Shown: positions 15,917 to 25,812, counted from the first letter of the stretch. The stretch: DNA of 64,000 nt from Lentibacillus amyloliquefaciens (GCF_001307805.1 NZ_CP013862.1:2852001-2916000), one strand, 5' to 3'. Made by a program: numbers and translations. Notes: generated from the letters alone by a model not told the origin.

Positions 15917-16640
15917 ACTGACTTTTCTCCTTTCTGCTGTACAGAATACCAAGCGTTAACACAGATAATATAGGAGCCAGCGCCACCATTGCAACCATTC
16001 CAAATCCATCAACCAGCGGATCGCGTCCTTCAATCTGTCCGGCAATCCCTGTGAACATCGCCAAGACAAATGTCGCTGTCATTGGGCCGGTTGAAACACC
16101 GCCAGAGTCGAATGCAATGGTCATAAATGCTTTTGGCGCATAACGTGTCATTACAAACGCTATTATATAACCTGGAATGATAAAATACCATAGGGAAAAT
16201 CCAAAAATTAGCCGGACCATTGAAAGTGCAACTGATACCCCGACACCGATTGATAATGTATACAGCAACAGTTTTTCCGGAATATAACCGCCGGACACTT
16301 TCTCGGCCTGCTCAACCATGACAGCAACAGCGGGTTCAGCATAAATGGCAAAAAACCCGATGATAAAGCCAATCGGTATTAACAGCCATTTAGATGACAG
16401 GCCGCCAAGCACATTGCCCATTTGTTCCCCAAAAGGCATGAATCCGATATGGACACCCTGCAGGAATAATGAAAGCCCTAAAAATGCTAAAACAAACCCG
16501 ATGCTGATGCCTATTAATCGTTTTAATGGTAATTTCAAAAATAGAAAATGGAAGACAGCAAACAGAATGGCAAGAGGCAAAAGCGCGATCGCAACCTCTT
16601 GCATCGTTGCGCCAAAACCTTCAAATATAACAAGGTTCAT
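15870..16640 (-). CDS. DUF1538 membrane protein, second subunit (UmpAB-type cation/H+ antiporter)
   Basis: A 256-residue protein with about seven membrane segments. Signature stretches are GVHIGFMPFGEQMGNVLGGL, AIYAEPAVAVMVEQ and TIAFDSGGVSTGPMTATFVL. The two-gene DUF1538 system UmpAB of Halomonas was described as a Na+(Li+,K+)/H+ antiporter working as a heterodimer; this pair has the same gene arrangement. The ATG overlaps the stop of the upstream DUF1538 gene (ATGA), implying coupled translation and 1:1 supply. The C-terminus has a short His-rich tail. Substrate here is inferred, not shown. Confidence 0.8.
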   Translation of the reverse strand: MNLVIFEGFGATMQEVAIALLPLAILFAVFHFLFLKLPLKRLIGISIGFVLAFLGLSLFLQGVHIGFMPFGEQMGNVLGGLSSKWLLIPIGFIIGFFAIYAEPAVAVMVEQAEKVSGGYIPEKLLLYTLSIGVGVSVALSMVRLIFGFSLWYFIIPGYIIAFVMTRYAPKAFMTIAFDSGGVSTGPMTATFVLAMFTGIAGQIEGRDPLVDGFGMVAMVALAPILSVLTLGILYSRKEKSQYVSDDSGAEAHHHDR

Positions 16641-17329
16641 CCGTAAATCACTCCCAGAATCAGCACGGATAAAATAGGACCGATAGAAGCCAGTCCAACA
16701 AGCCCGAATCCGTCACTTGAGGCGGATTTACCTCTGATGACTGTGGCGACACCAACGCCAAGAGCCAATATAAACGGTACTGTGAGCGGTCCGGTTGTTA
16801 CCCCGCCGGCATCGAATGAAATCGGCACAAAATTTGATGGTGTCAAAGCGGCCATTATAAAGACCAGGGCATAACCGCCAGCCAATAAATAAATCATTGG
16901 AATATTAAACACGATACGGAACATGGCCAATGCAACGAAAATACCGACCCCAATCGCAACTGACATAATCAGTATGCTTTGTGGAATGGCCCCACCTGAT
17001 ACACTGTCAATTTGTGAGGATAGAACACGGACATCGGGTTCGGCAAATGTAACAACTGCTCCGAGCAGAAATCCGAATAAAACAATAACCCCTATCATTT
17101 TTGTCTTGGTTAAAGCGGATCCGATCATCTCTCCAACTGGAAGCAGGCCGACATTGACGCCCAGCAGGAAAAGTATAAGTCCGACACCGACAAAAAGGAC
17201 ACCAATCAGAAATTGGACAAACGCCTCCATCGGCAGCCAGATAATCGTGAATTGCAGCACTGTAATGACGATTGCAATCGGTAAAATAGAATAAATAACT
17301 TCTAAAACAGTGTCTTTAATATTGTCCAT
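16637..17329 (-). CDS. DUF1538 membrane protein, first subunit (UmpAB-type)
   Basis: About 230 residues and six to seven membrane segments. It is paralogous to the next gene: GVNVGLLPVGEMIGSALT, VVTFAEPDVRVLSSQ and PISFDAGGVTTGPLTVPFIL align with the partner's motifs, including the FDxGGV(T/S)TGP loop that is probably in the ion path. The frame is open to 17365, but the sensible start is the ATG at 17329 (MDNIKD); the ribosome binding site is a weak GGGGGTT. It is the promoter-proximal gene of the operon. Confidence 0.8.
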   Translation of the reverse strand: MDNIKDTVLEVIYSILPIAIVITVLQFTIIWLPMEAFVQFLIGVLFVGVGLILFLLGVNVGLLPVGEMIGSALTKTKMIGVIVLFGFLLGAVVTFAEPDVRVLSSQIDSVSGGAIPQSILIMSVAIGVGIFVALAMFRIVFNIPMIYLLAGGYALVFIMAALTPSNFVPISFDAGGVTTGPLTVPFILALGVGVATVIRGKSASSDGFGLVGLASIGPILSVLILGVIYG

Positions 17330-17806
17330 AAAAAACCCCCAGGTGTGCTTGGCGAATTGTTGCAAACGAAGAAACGTATATTGGAAGATTATTCGCAGAA
17401 AGAGGAGATATACGCATGTGTTCTTCTTAAATTATAGCATTATGTAGAAATAATCAGAAATAAAAAGCATCAGTGATCTGACATCGAGATTCATGCCAAA
17501 GCAGTGTAAGCACTGTTTTGACTACCATTGCAAACGTATTGAGAAAAAAGGATTGGGTATAAAGAATTATTTATTTACAGAACTTTTGAAAAATTGGTTA
17601 TGTCGTTGCATGTACAATTGGTTCTTCAGCCGCTAATCTAGTATTGAAAGCCTTTACAGATAGATTTGGAGGGAGGCAAAATCATGAAGACATGATATTT
17701 TGCTTAATTTTAAATTATATGAACTGGCGTTATGAAGCGATTAAACTGGGAGGGGAGTGAAACGCGGTAACGGCAGATAAAATATAACTTAAAAGGAGTG
17801 AATGTT
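17330..17806. other. 477-bp divergent intergenic region
   Basis: This gap separates the DUF1538 operon from nagZ and should hold both promoters. CAGTGTAAGCACTG at about 17506-17519 is a small hairpin. A GGAGGGAGG at 17670 precedes only a 3-codon frame. No gene or known RNA is seen. Confidence 0.4.
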
Positions 17807-19591
17807 TTGCTTAAACGACGGTGGTTTTCAATCCTCTCGTTCACGCTTGTTTTCTTGCTGTGCTTCCCTGCTGCAGCTTTCGGCAAGGGCTGGGATGATC
17901 CGGTCAAACCGGGCTGGGGAAATGGTGAAAAAGCGAAGCACGGCTGGATTGTCAGTAAAATGAACCACATGACACTGGAAGAGAAAATCGGCCAGTTATT
18001 TATTATCCATATGTATGGACAGACCCCCACAGATCCCGACTACGAAGAAACCAACCTAAACAATAATCGCGGCGCTAAAAACTTTAAAAAAGCAATAGAA
18101 AAATATCATATCGGCGGTGTCATTTATTTTAACTGGACCGATAACATCGGGAATCCGGCTGATGTTGAACAGGTTAACGCCCTGTCAAATGGGCTGCAGG
18201 ACATTGCCATGGATCAGCGTATGCCAATTCCGTTGTTCATTTCAACCGATCAGGAAGGCGGTATTGTTCAGCGGCTGACAAGTCCCGGCACGGTTTTCCC
18301 TGGAAATATGGCGCTTGGAGCAACCCGTTCAACCGATTTGGCTGCTGACTCTGCAGGAATTATGGGCACTGAGTTAAGCAGTCTCGGCATTAACATGAAT
18401 TTTGCGCCTGTAGCGGATGTCAATGTAAATCCGGAAAATCCGGTCATCGGTGTCCGTTCATTCGGTGAAGATCCTGACCTTGTTTCTGATATGGCCGTTT
18501 CTCAAGTGCAGGCTTATCAGAATCAAAAAGTTGTTCCGACAGCCAAACACTTCCCGGGACATGGTGACACGGATGTTGACTCACACTATGGCCTGCCGGT
18601 TATCAATCATGATCTGGAAACATTGCATAATGTTGATCTGAAGCCATTCCAGGCAGCGATTGACGCTGGCATTGAGGCGATTATGACGGCACACATTGTC
18701 GTTCCAGCGCTTGATGATTCTGGTCTGCCGGCGACATTGTCGAAACCGATTTTAACCGATCTTTTGCGTGAGGAAATGGGGTTTAACGGACTGATTGTAA
18801 CAGACAGCCTTGGCATGTCCGGGGCTAACGTGGTCGAGCCTGAACGCGTTCCGGTTGAAGCGTTTAAAGCAGGAAATGATATTTTACTGAACCCGCCTGA
18901 TGTCGAGCAATCGTATAATGCGATGCTTGAAGCGGTTGAAAGCGGCGAGATCAGTGAAGAGCGCGTTGATGAATCCGTTTACCGTATTTTGAAGGCCAAG
19001 ATGGAAAAAGGTCTGTTCGGTGATCCGAAAACCGATCCTGATGCAGTTGAAAACATTGGAACAGACGAAAATTTGGCCAAAGCAGATGAAATCGCCAATA
19101 AGAGCATTACCATGGTGAAAAATGAGAACAATTTGCTGCCGCTGCAGGATAATCAGGATGTTCTGATTACCGGTCCATCACTCGGCGAGCCCGCATACCT
19201 TGCCGATCAGCTTGCAGGCAAAGGCTACAATGTCAGTGCTTATACAACCGGTACAAGTCCTTCGCAGGCGCAAATTGATGAAGCGACAGCGCAAGCGCAA
19301 GATGCTGATACAGTTGTTGTGACCACATATACGGCAAATACAAATCCGGCCCAGCAGCAATTGGTTTCAGCGCTTCAGAGTACTGGAAAACCTCTTGTTG
19401 TGTCAGCAATCCGGAATCCGTATGATTTGATGAAGTTTCCTGAAGTAGATGGTTATCTCACCACTTACGGCAACCGGGATGTATCGGTTGAAGCACTTGC
19501 CAGAGTTCTGAGCGGAGATGTGAATCCGCAGGGCAAACTGCCGGTTACGATTCCTGAATTGTACGAGTATGGTCATCACCTTGGTTATTGA
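17807..19591 (+). CDS. nagZ: Exported beta-N-acetylglucosaminidase NagZ (GH3)
   Basis: About 594 residues with a Sec signal (RRWFSILSFTLVFLLCFPAA, then AFGKG) but no lipobox Cys. The GH3 NagZ motif KHFPGHGDTDVDSH holds the Asp/His acid-base dyad, and VTDSLGMSG carries the Asp nucleophile. A second domain follows from about residue 420. NagZ removes GlcNAc from the non-reducing end of cell-wall fragments. Together with the next gene, namZ, it forms the Bacillus muropeptide-recovery pathway (ybbD/ybbC). GGAG at 17795-17798 favours the TTG at 17807 over the overlapping GTG at 17798. Confidence 0.92.
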   Translation: MLKRRWFSILSFTLVFLLCFPAAAFGKGWDDPVKPGWGNGEKAKHGWIVSKMNHMTLEEKIGQLFIIHMYGQTPTDPDYEETNLNNNRGAKNFKKAIEKYHIGGVIYFNWTDNIGNPADVEQVNALSNGLQDIAMDQRMPIPLFISTDQEGGIVQRLTSPGTVFPGNMALGATRSTDLAADSAGIMGTELSSLGINMNFAPVADVNVNPENPVIGVRSFGEDPDLVSDMAVSQVQAYQNQKVVPTAKHFPGHGDTDVDSHYGLPVINHDLETLHNVDLKPFQAAIDAGIEAIMTAHIVVPALDDSGLPATLSKPILTDLLREEMGFNGLIVTDSLGMSGANVVEPERVPVEAFKAGNDILLNPPDVEQSYNAMLEAVESGEISEERVDESVYRILKAKMEKGLFGDPKTDPDAVENIGTDENLAKADEIANKSITMVKNENNLLPLQDNQDVLITGPSLGEPAYLADQLAGKGYNVSAYTTGTSPSQAQIDEATAQAQDADTVVVTTYTANTNPAQQQLVSALQSTGKPLVVSAIRNPYDLMKFPEVDGYLTTYGNRDVSVEALARVLSGDVNPQGKLPVTIPELYEYGHHLGY

Positions 19592-19652
19592 AGGTGACGA
19601 TTGATCATTAGAAAAATAATACTCAGCAAAATAAAAACAGGAGGCATTGATA

Positions 19653-20972
19653 ATGAAAAAATGGATGGTCATATTAGCGGCCGCCATCATGATGTTAACG
19701 ACATTGTCTGTTGTTATGGCAGATTCCCCGGGAAATGGCAAAGGACCGCCTGATGGTGTGCCGCCGGGACATGACACAGACGTCAAGCTTGGTGTTGACG
19801 TATTGCTGGAAGATAAAATTGACATGCTTGAAGGCAAGAATGTCGGGTTGATTACGAATCCGACCGGTGTTGATCAGGAATTGAACAGCATCGTCGATAC
19901 ATTGCACAATCACGATGATGTTAATCTTGTCTCACTGTACGGACCGGAGCATGGTGTTCGCGGAAGTGCACAGGCAGGTGAATATGTTGAGTTTTATATC
20001 GATGAAAAAACGGGCCTGCCTGTCTACAGTCTTTATGGTGAAACGCGCAAACCGACACCGGAAATGCTCGAAGACGTTGATACATTGCTGTTTGATATTC
20101 AGGATGTCGGTACGCGTTTCTATACCTACATCTACACGATGGCGTATGCAATGGAAGCTGCGGCTGAAAACGACATTGAATTCGTTGTTCTTGACCGTCC
20201 GAACCCGCTTGGCGGTGAAAAAGTGGAAGGTCCGGTATTGGAGCCTGATTATTCATCGTTTGTCGGCATGTACCCGATCCCGCTTCGCCATGGCATGACC
20301 GTCGGCGAATTGGCCAAGTTGTTCAATGAAGAGTTCGATATCGGCGCTGATCTGGAAGTTGTTGAGATGGAAGGCTGGGATCGTTCGATGACATATGACG
20401 AGACGGGGCTAGAATTCGTTATGCCATCACCGAATATGCCGACACTTGATACAGCATCCGTCTATCCGGGGGCAGCCCTGATCGAAGGAACAAATGTCTC
20501 AGAAGGACGCGGCACAACCAAGCCGTTTGAATTGATTGGTGCGCCGTTCATCAACAGTACGGAACTTGCAGCCAATTTGAATGAACAAAGTCTTAATGGT
20601 GTTCAGTTCAGAGCTGCGTCATTTACACCACAATTCTCAAAACACAGTGGTGAATTGTCCCACGGCGTTGAAATTCATGTGAAAGATAAAGAAGCATATG
20701 AACCGGTTGAAACGGGCGTTACAATTGTCAAAACGATCCATGATATGTATCCTGAAGACTTTGCTTTCCGGGAAGAAAACAGCGAGGGCATCTCATTCTT
20801 TGACAACCTGATCGGCAATGGCTGGGTCCGGGACAAAATAGAAAACGGTGATTCAGTAGATGACATCGTCAACACATGGCAGCCGGAACTGAATGAATTC
20901 AAAGAGACAAGAGAAGATTACTTGCTTTATGAAGGGGGCAACAAACGGCCGGGACCACCATGGAATAACTAA
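19653..20972 (+). CDS. namZ: Exo-beta-N-acetylmuramidase NamZ (DUF1343)
   Basis: 439 residues. A Sec signal ends near VVMADSPGN, then a Gly/Pro-rich spacer. Domain features include GLITNPTGVDQELNS, YGPEHGVRGSAQAGE, DIQDVGTRFYTYIYT, VLDRPNPLGG and SEGRGTTKPFELIGAP, all typical of DUF1343. B. subtilis NamZ (YbbC) splits MurNAc from the non-reducing end of peptidoglycan chains once NagZ has removed GlcNAc. It lies 61 nt behind nagZ with its own ACAGGAGG. The ATG at 19653 is preferred to an upstream TTG. No amiE- or murQ-type gene is next to it. Confidence 0.92.
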   Translation: MKKWMVILAAAIMMLTTLSVVMADSPGNGKGPPDGVPPGHDTDVKLGVDVLLEDKIDMLEGKNVGLITNPTGVDQELNSIVDTLHNHDDVNLVSLYGPEHGVRGSAQAGEYVEFYIDEKTGLPVYSLYGETRKPTPEMLEDVDTLLFDIQDVGTRFYTYIYTMAYAMEAAAENDIEFVVLDRPNPLGGEKVEGPVLEPDYSSFVGMYPIPLRHGMTVGELAKLFNEEFDIGADLEVVEMEGWDRSMTYDETGLEFVMPSPNMPTLDTASVYPGAALIEGTNVSEGRGTTKPFELIGAPFINSTELAANLNEQSLNGVQFRAASFTPQFSKHSGELSHGVEIHVKDKEAYEPVETGVTIVKTIHDMYPEDFAFREENSEGISFFDNLIGNGWVRDKIENGDSVDDIVNTWQPELNEFKETREDYLLYEGGNKRPGPPWNN

Positions 20973-20994
20973 ATTACTGAGGGATAGGTTTTCC

Positions 20995-21025
20995 GGGGGA
21001 CCATAATCAGACGCTATGGTCCCCC
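20995..21025. other. Hairpin after namZ
   Basis: GGGGGACCATA and TATGGTCCCCC form a perfect 11-bp stem with a 9-nt loop but no T-tract. It may protect the 3' end of the mRNA. A true terminator follows at 21161. Confidence 0.6.
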
Positions 21026-21160
21026 AGATTATGAATTGACAAAATGTGTTTTAACATCAATATCTTCTCGGTCATCACTTCTGTAATCGAAAGCATTACG
21101 TAAGGCACGAGTAAGAGGTGACAAAACGTTTCTCATGTGTCATATTGTTGTGTGATACTT

Positions 21161-21200
21161 AACAACCCGGACTGCTTCTCAAAACAGTCCGGGTTTGTTG
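21161..21200. terminator. Terminator between namZ and the convergent oxidoreductase gene
   Basis: AACCCGGACTG and CAGTCCGGGTT with T's on the plus side and AACAA on the other. It can serve both converging genes. Confidence 0.8.
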
Positions 21201-21217
21201 GTTCGTACTATATTCAG

Positions 21218-22279
21218 CTAGTGCCGTTTGTTAAGCCACAGCACACCGGATTTGGCCAGGCGTGGAATGTAGCCGACCATCGATTGTGACATCATTTCCC
21301 CAAAACCTTCCGAGCTTCCGAGCGATCCGAGGGTGCCTTTCAGCTTGAGCTTGCCGGGTTTTTTCGGTTCTTTATCTTTAATGACCGAATTGAGGACATC
21401 CGCGGTTTGTTCACCTTGCTGCCGAGCAAGTTGGGCGCTGGGTGAATGTTCTGAGGCGGCACAATCACCAACGACATAAATATGCGGCTTTTCAGGCACT
21501 TGATAATAGTCGTTTACAACAATTTTTTCCTGACCGTCCTGTTCAAGCGGCAATTCACGCACAAGGTAATTTGGGCGCACGCCTGCTGTCCAGATGGTGA
21601 CATCATTCACATAACAGACGCCGTTATTACAGACCCCATCTTTCTCAACATACTCAACTTGTGCATGATGAAGCACCTCGACATCATTTTTCATGAACCA
21701 GTCTTCAACATAGTTCTGAATCTTCCGGTCGAACGCTTTCAAGACTGAATTGCCACGGTCAAGAATCCGGATGTTTAAGTCAGGTCTGCTTTCACGGATT
21801 TCAGATGCCACTTCAATTCCGCTGAGTCCTGCACCGACGATTGTAGCCTTTCCGTATGCAGGCAGGTTGCCGATTGCCATCCCGGCATGACGCGCTTTGT
21901 TGAGCGTCTGGACACTTTCGGTAAACTTAGTTGCTCCTTCAATGCCATGGTGATTGTCTTCACATCCCAAAGCAATCACCAAATAATCAAATGGAACAGG
22001 CTCACTTCTTTCCCGCAAATTGATCTGCTGATTGTCGGTATCAATTTTGGTGATCTCAGCATACACGTAGCTGACTTTGTCATGTTCCGGAAAGTCCATG
22101 CGCACGTCTTTATCAGCTGAAGTACCGGCTGCTATCGTGTAAAATTCTGTTTTAATCGAGTGGTAAGGATTGCGGTCGATTATGGTAATATGCAAATCCT
22201 CGGGGAGATTATGCTCAACCAAGTTTTGCAGTATATTCAATCCGCCATACCCGCCGCCCAGGATGACTAAATTTCTCAT
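21218..22279 (-). CDS. NDH-2-like FAD/NAD(P) oxidoreductase (YutJ type)
   Basis: About 353 residues with two dinucleotide-binding folds: VILGGGYGGLNILQNL at the N-terminus for FAD and ATIVGAGLSGIEVASEI near residue 155 for NAD(P)H, plus VVGDCAA before the flavin. The C-terminus (SMVGYIPRLAKSGVLWL) is amphipathic and suggests membrane association, as in type II NADH dehydrogenases. It is closest to the YutJ/YumB group. The frame is open to 22456, but that part is translated MITE; AAGGAG before the ATG at 22279 fixes the start. Confidence 0.85.
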   Translation of the reverse strand: MRNLVILGGGYGGLNILQNLVEHNLPEDLHITIIDRNPYHSIKTEFYTIAAGTSADKDVRMDFPEHDKVSYVYAEITKIDTDNQQINLRERSEPVPFDYLVIALGCEDNHHGIEGATKFTESVQTLNKARHAGMAIGNLPAYGKATIVGAGLSGIEVASEIRESRPDLNIRILDRGNSVLKAFDRKIQNYVEDWFMKNDVEVLHHAQVEYVEKDGVCNNGVCYVNDVTIWTAGVRPNYLVRELPLEQDGQEKIVVNDYYQVPEKPHIYVVGDCAASEHSPSAQLARQQGEQTADVLNSVIKDKEPKKPGKLKLKGTLGSLGSSEGFGEMMSQSMVGYIPRLAKSGVLWLNKRH

Positions 22280-22299
22280 GACAAAACTCCTTAATATCT

Positions 22300-22465
22300 G
22301 TAAGTGCGCGTTCAAAAAAGAGGATAAAAAGGACCGAGAAGTTCGAGGCGGTGCAGTTTCGAGCAGCGGAATGTATGGTATTTGGATACATGAGCCGCGG
22401 AGAAACAAGCCAATAAAGAACTTCGATGTGTCATTTTTACCGGACTTTTTGAACAACCTCTATAA
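22300..22465 (-). repeat. MITE-like repeat, copy B
   Basis: Reverse-oriented relative to copy A. It runs from GTAAGTGCGCGTTCAAAA to CGGACTTTTTGAACAACC. It shares TTATAGAGGTTGTTC and GTAAGTGCG outer ends with copy A. It sits directly upstream of the ribosome binding site of the oxidoreductase gene, in the space divergent from the LytTR gene. Confidence 0.8.
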
Positions 22466-22590
22466 GTGCTCCTAATGATAAGCGTATCAAAAGTGACGCT
22501 GGAAAACTAGGAAAAGACAGGGAATTGTTATTTAAATTTTGCCAGTGATAAAGTATTATTATACAAAACAGCAGGAAAGGTGTCATTTTA

Positions 22591-23235
22591 ATGGATCGAT
22601 TAACATTTGGTTCACTTTTGGATGTGATTGGTGAACTGTTTTCAGATGAGATTTCGATTGCGGTCTCGGACACATCCGAGTATATTTATTACCGTCCGAG
22701 TAAGCGGATTGATTTAAAAATAAAGACAGGTGATCCGGTCGTTGAGGGGACGATTGCCCATAAAGCAATTAGTACCGGACAAAAGGTATCGGAGTTCATT
22801 GACCGTAATGTATTTGGTGTGCCGTATCACGGAATGGCTGTCCCGTTTCATCAGGAGGGGGAACTGCAAGGGTGTGTGACAGCTATTTATCCGGTCATGA
22901 CTGAGGGTAAAGCGGTTGTAACGGTAAAAACAGGAGATGGCTGGCGTCCGATTCCCTTTTCTGATGTGGTCTTTATGGAAGCCAAAGATCGAAAAACGTA
23001 TGTGTTTGCAGAGGAATTGGCGGGAACCACAAATCGTGCGCTTCAGGATTACGAGTATTCACTTCCGAGAGAGACGTTCATTCGCTGTCATCGTTCATTT
23101 ATTGTTAATGTTCATCACATCAGTGATATTTTCCCGGATACGCATTCTACGTTTATGCTGGCGATGGACAATGGCATTCAGGTGCCGGTCAGCCAGTCCT
23201 ATGCGAGTTACTTCAGGAAACTGCTCGGGTTTTAA
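22591..23235 (+). CDS. LytTR-domain transcriptional regulator
   Basis: 214 residues. The C-terminal third (VVFMEAKDRKTYVFA, LPRETFIRCHRSFIVNVHHI) is a LytTR DNA-binding domain. The N-terminal part replaces the usual receiver domain; the segment VEGTIAHKAISTGQKVSEFI resembles PAS/GAF-like sensor domains of regulators found next to acetyl-CoA hydrolase or CoA-transferase genes. No phosphorylation Asp is apparent. The CoA-transferase gene lies 256 nt downstream on the same strand and is the likely target. The ATG has AAAGGTG upstream. Confidence 0.8.
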   Translation: MDRLTFGSLLDVIGELFSDEISIAVSDTSEYIYYRPSKRIDLKIKTGDPVVEGTIAHKAISTGQKVSEFIDRNVFGVPYHGMAVPFHQEGELQGCVTAIYPVMTEGKAVVTVKTGDGWRPIPFSDVVFMEAKDRKTYVFAEELAGTTNRALQDYEYSLPRETFIRCHRSFIVNVHHISDIFPDTHSTFMLAMDNGIQVPVSQSYASYFRKLLGF

Positions 23236-23491
23236 GATCAAGTCATGCGAGAGGGCTTTGCGGGTGCAAGTAACGGCATTTTCGGTATATCAGAATGGAT
23301 ATTCCCCGGCACCATAAAACTCGAGTCTTTTAATTTCGGACGTAAAATATCTGCCGGTTGTAAAAATGTGTTGCTTCATCCGTCTAACTTGCTTGTTCAT
23401 GATGAATATAGCTATTCGCCGCAAAAATCCCCGATGCCCCTGGTCTGATACGTTAGAATTGTTTTACAACTAAAAAGAAAGGGGTTACATC

Positions 23492-25006
23492 ATGAACGCT
23501 AACAAAGAACGAATTCACAACGAGTGCCTCCGCGGACGTGTTGTGTCAGCACAGGATGCTGCATCATGGATCAAGGATGGCATGACGCTGGGGATGAGCG
23601 GGTTTACACGTGCAGGTGATGTGAAAGCGGTCCCAACAGCACTCGTCGAACGGGCAGAAGACGAGACGTTTAAAGTGAACGTATTCACCGGTGCATCACT
23701 CGGTTCAGATATTGATACAATGTTTGCTGAAGCAGGTATCATTAATAAACGCCTGCCATTCCAGGCAGACCCGGTTATGCGGAAAAAGATCAATCAGGGT
23801 GAGCATCTGTTTGTCGATCATCACTTGTCACACACGTCTGAGTGGATCAGGCATGATGTTATCGAAACAATTGATTACGCTATTTTGGAAGCGATTGCGA
23901 TTACGGAAGATGGCGCGATCATTCCATCTACTTCAATCGGGAACTCGCTTGTGTTCGCTGAAAATGCAAAAAATATTATCGTTGAAATAAATACAGCCTA
24001 GCCGGAGCTCTTAGAAGGCGTCCATGATTTGTACAGCCCGGCAAAACAGGGCGAACGTGAGCCGATACCACTGACAAAACCGGATGCCCGGATTGGTGAA
24101 ACAAGCATTCAAATTGATCCGGAAAAAATCAAAGGGGTTGTGTTTACCCACCAGAAGGATTCCCCTTCGACGATCGGTCAGCCTGATGAAGAAACGAAAA
24201 TGATGGCCGATCATTTGCTTGATTTTCTAAGGGATGAAGTCCAATCAGGCCGGCTGGATAAACAGCTCGCACCGCTTCAGTCCGGAATTGGTTCAGTTGC
24301 CAATGCTGTGCTTCACGGCATGGTTGATTCCGAGTTTGAAAATCTGCAAGTCTACTCGGAAGTCTTGCAGGATGCGGTATTTGACTTAATTGATGCCGGC
24401 AAAGTAGATTTTGCGTCATGCTGCTCAATCACGCTCTCGGAAGACAAGATGCAAAAAGTCTTTTCCAATTTTGAAAAGTATCGTGACAAACTGGTCATGC
24501 GCCCGCAGGAGATTTCCAATCATCCGGAAATCATTCGCCGCCTTGGATTGATTTCTATCAACACTGCACTGGAATTTGACATTTACGGCAATGTCAACTC
24601 GACGCATGTTTCCGGTACCAAAATGATGAATGGCATTGGTGGATCAGGTGACTTTGCACGCAACGCCAAGCTCGCTATTTTCGTCACGAAATCGATTGCC
24701 AAAGATGGTGACATCTCAAGCATCGTGCCATTTGCCTCCCATATCGATCATACAGAGCACGATGTTGATGTGGTCGTAACTGAACAGGGATATGCGGATC
24801 TGCGCGGTCTGGCACCACGCGAACGGGTTGAGAAAATCGTTGAAAATTGTGCGCATCCAATGTACCGCGGGCAATTATGGGGCTATTACAATGAAGCGCT
24901 CGAACGCGGCGGGCAGACACCGCACATTTTGGAAAAAGCTTTCTCATGGCATGCCAATTTTGCAGATAATGGCACAATGCTGGAGCGTATACCTGAAACA
25001 GTCTAA
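23492..25006 (+). pseudogene. Acetyl-CoA hydrolase / succinyl-CoA:acetate CoA-transferase with an in-frame amber codon
   Basis: One continuous reading frame of 505 codons is interrupted only by TAG at 23999-24001. Left of it: SGFTRAGDVKAVP, VFTGASLGSDID, then NIIVEINTA. Right of it: PELLEGVHDLYSP, a VYSEVLQD segment with the likely catalytic Glu, and MNGIGGSGDFARNA. The expected residue is Gln (NxxQP(L/E)LEG), so CAG to TAG is the simplest change. An acetate/succinate CoA-transferase of the AarC/Cat1 type would have this length. The second half lacks its own ribosome binding site. It is either inactivated, suppressed, or a sequencing error. The LytTR gene upstream probably controlled it. Confidence 0.85.
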
Positions 25007-25038
25007 CATTTGCCTTGCTTATGAATGTTCATATACAG

Positions 25039-25072
25039 AAAAGACCACGCCAAGAGGAAGCGTGGTCTTTTC
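25039..25072 (+). terminator. Terminator after the CoA-transferase gene
   Basis: AAAAGACCACGC and GCGTGGTCTTTT with an 8-nt loop. Confidence 0.9.
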
Positions 25073-25168
25073 TGCAGCGTCAGAAATATATAAATTATGA
25101 TTGACCTTATAAGAAAAACTTCGGCACACACTATAGGAAGAGGCTAAACTTGAGTTTTTCTAATATCA

Positions 25169-25624
25169 TTATTTGTTCAGTATTTTCTTCATAGCGTTGA
25201 TTCGGCCGACGTGATTGCCTTCGTGGAATGCCGCCAGCGCTGCCAATTCACCATATGTCTGAGCGCCTAAAACTGTTTTAGGCAATTTTTCATCCAATTT
25301 TTCCTCAGGAATCTGCTTGATCCGTTTCAACTGGTCTGTCAATTGGCCTGCAAGCTCATCAGCGCTTGGGACATCTTCAGGCCAGTCTGCGGGTTTAGAA
25401 CCATAGCCGAATAAATCTTTATAGCGTTCCGGCAGATGCTCTGTATTCTCCGGAAATCCGAACAAGAACTGTTCGTTTGTTGTCAGTACATGACCGATAT
25501 GCCAGTGAATCGTATTATTGAACCCTTCCGGCTGCGTTTCCAGCTGCTTTTCATCCAAATCTTTGATTTCACCCATGAATGCGCTATGTGTTGTGTTAAA
25601 CTGTGTCATAATTAAGTTGCTCAT
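25169..25624 (-). CDS. DinB-family protein
   Basis: 151 residues, a four-helix bundle of the DinB/YfiT type. Metal-binding His candidates are HWHIGHVL near residue 42 and AFHEGNHVGRI near the C-terminus, in the usual positions. DinB-like proteins include mycothiol- or bacillithiol-dependent S-transferases; the substrate is unknown. It is monocistronic, convergent with the CoA-transferase gene, and has AGGTTTT-type weak initiation before the ATG. Confidence 0.8.
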   Translation of the reverse strand: MSNLIMTQFNTTHSAFMGEIKDLDEKQLETQPEGFNNTIHWHIGHVLTTNEQFLFGFPENTEHLPERYKDLFGYGSKPADWPEDVPSADELAGQLTDQLKRIKQIPEEKLDEKLPKTVLGAQTYGELAALAAFHEGNHVGRINAMKKILNK

Positions 25625-25740
25625 CTTAAAACCTCACTTTTATAAGTATTTAAGTCCAGTATAACAATTTTCCCCCTGTTTCCAAATGATGAAGCATTTT
25701 CATGCATGGTCCCGTAAAAAATACGAGGAGTGATTGTTTC

Positions 25741-25812
25741 ATGGCTTTTAAGTATGCGAATGCTGTCAACGATGTTAAACAGTTTTTTGAAAGAAAACTT
25801 GACTCATTATAA
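25741..25812 (+). CDS. Possible 23-residue leader peptide before psuK
   Basis: CGAGGAGTG lies 10 nt upstream of an ATG opening 23 codons (MAFKYANAVNDVKQFFERKL, DSL). The frame ends inside the 20-bp palindrome in front of psuK. The good ribosome binding site suggests it is translated, or that it is the relic of a longer gene. No family recognised. Confidence 0.35.
   Translation: MAFKYANAVNDVKQFFERKLDSL

Noticed and set aside
22280..22456. N-terminal extension of the NDH-2-like protein
   Set aside because: It is translated MITE sequence; AAGGAG and the FAD motif place the start at 22279.
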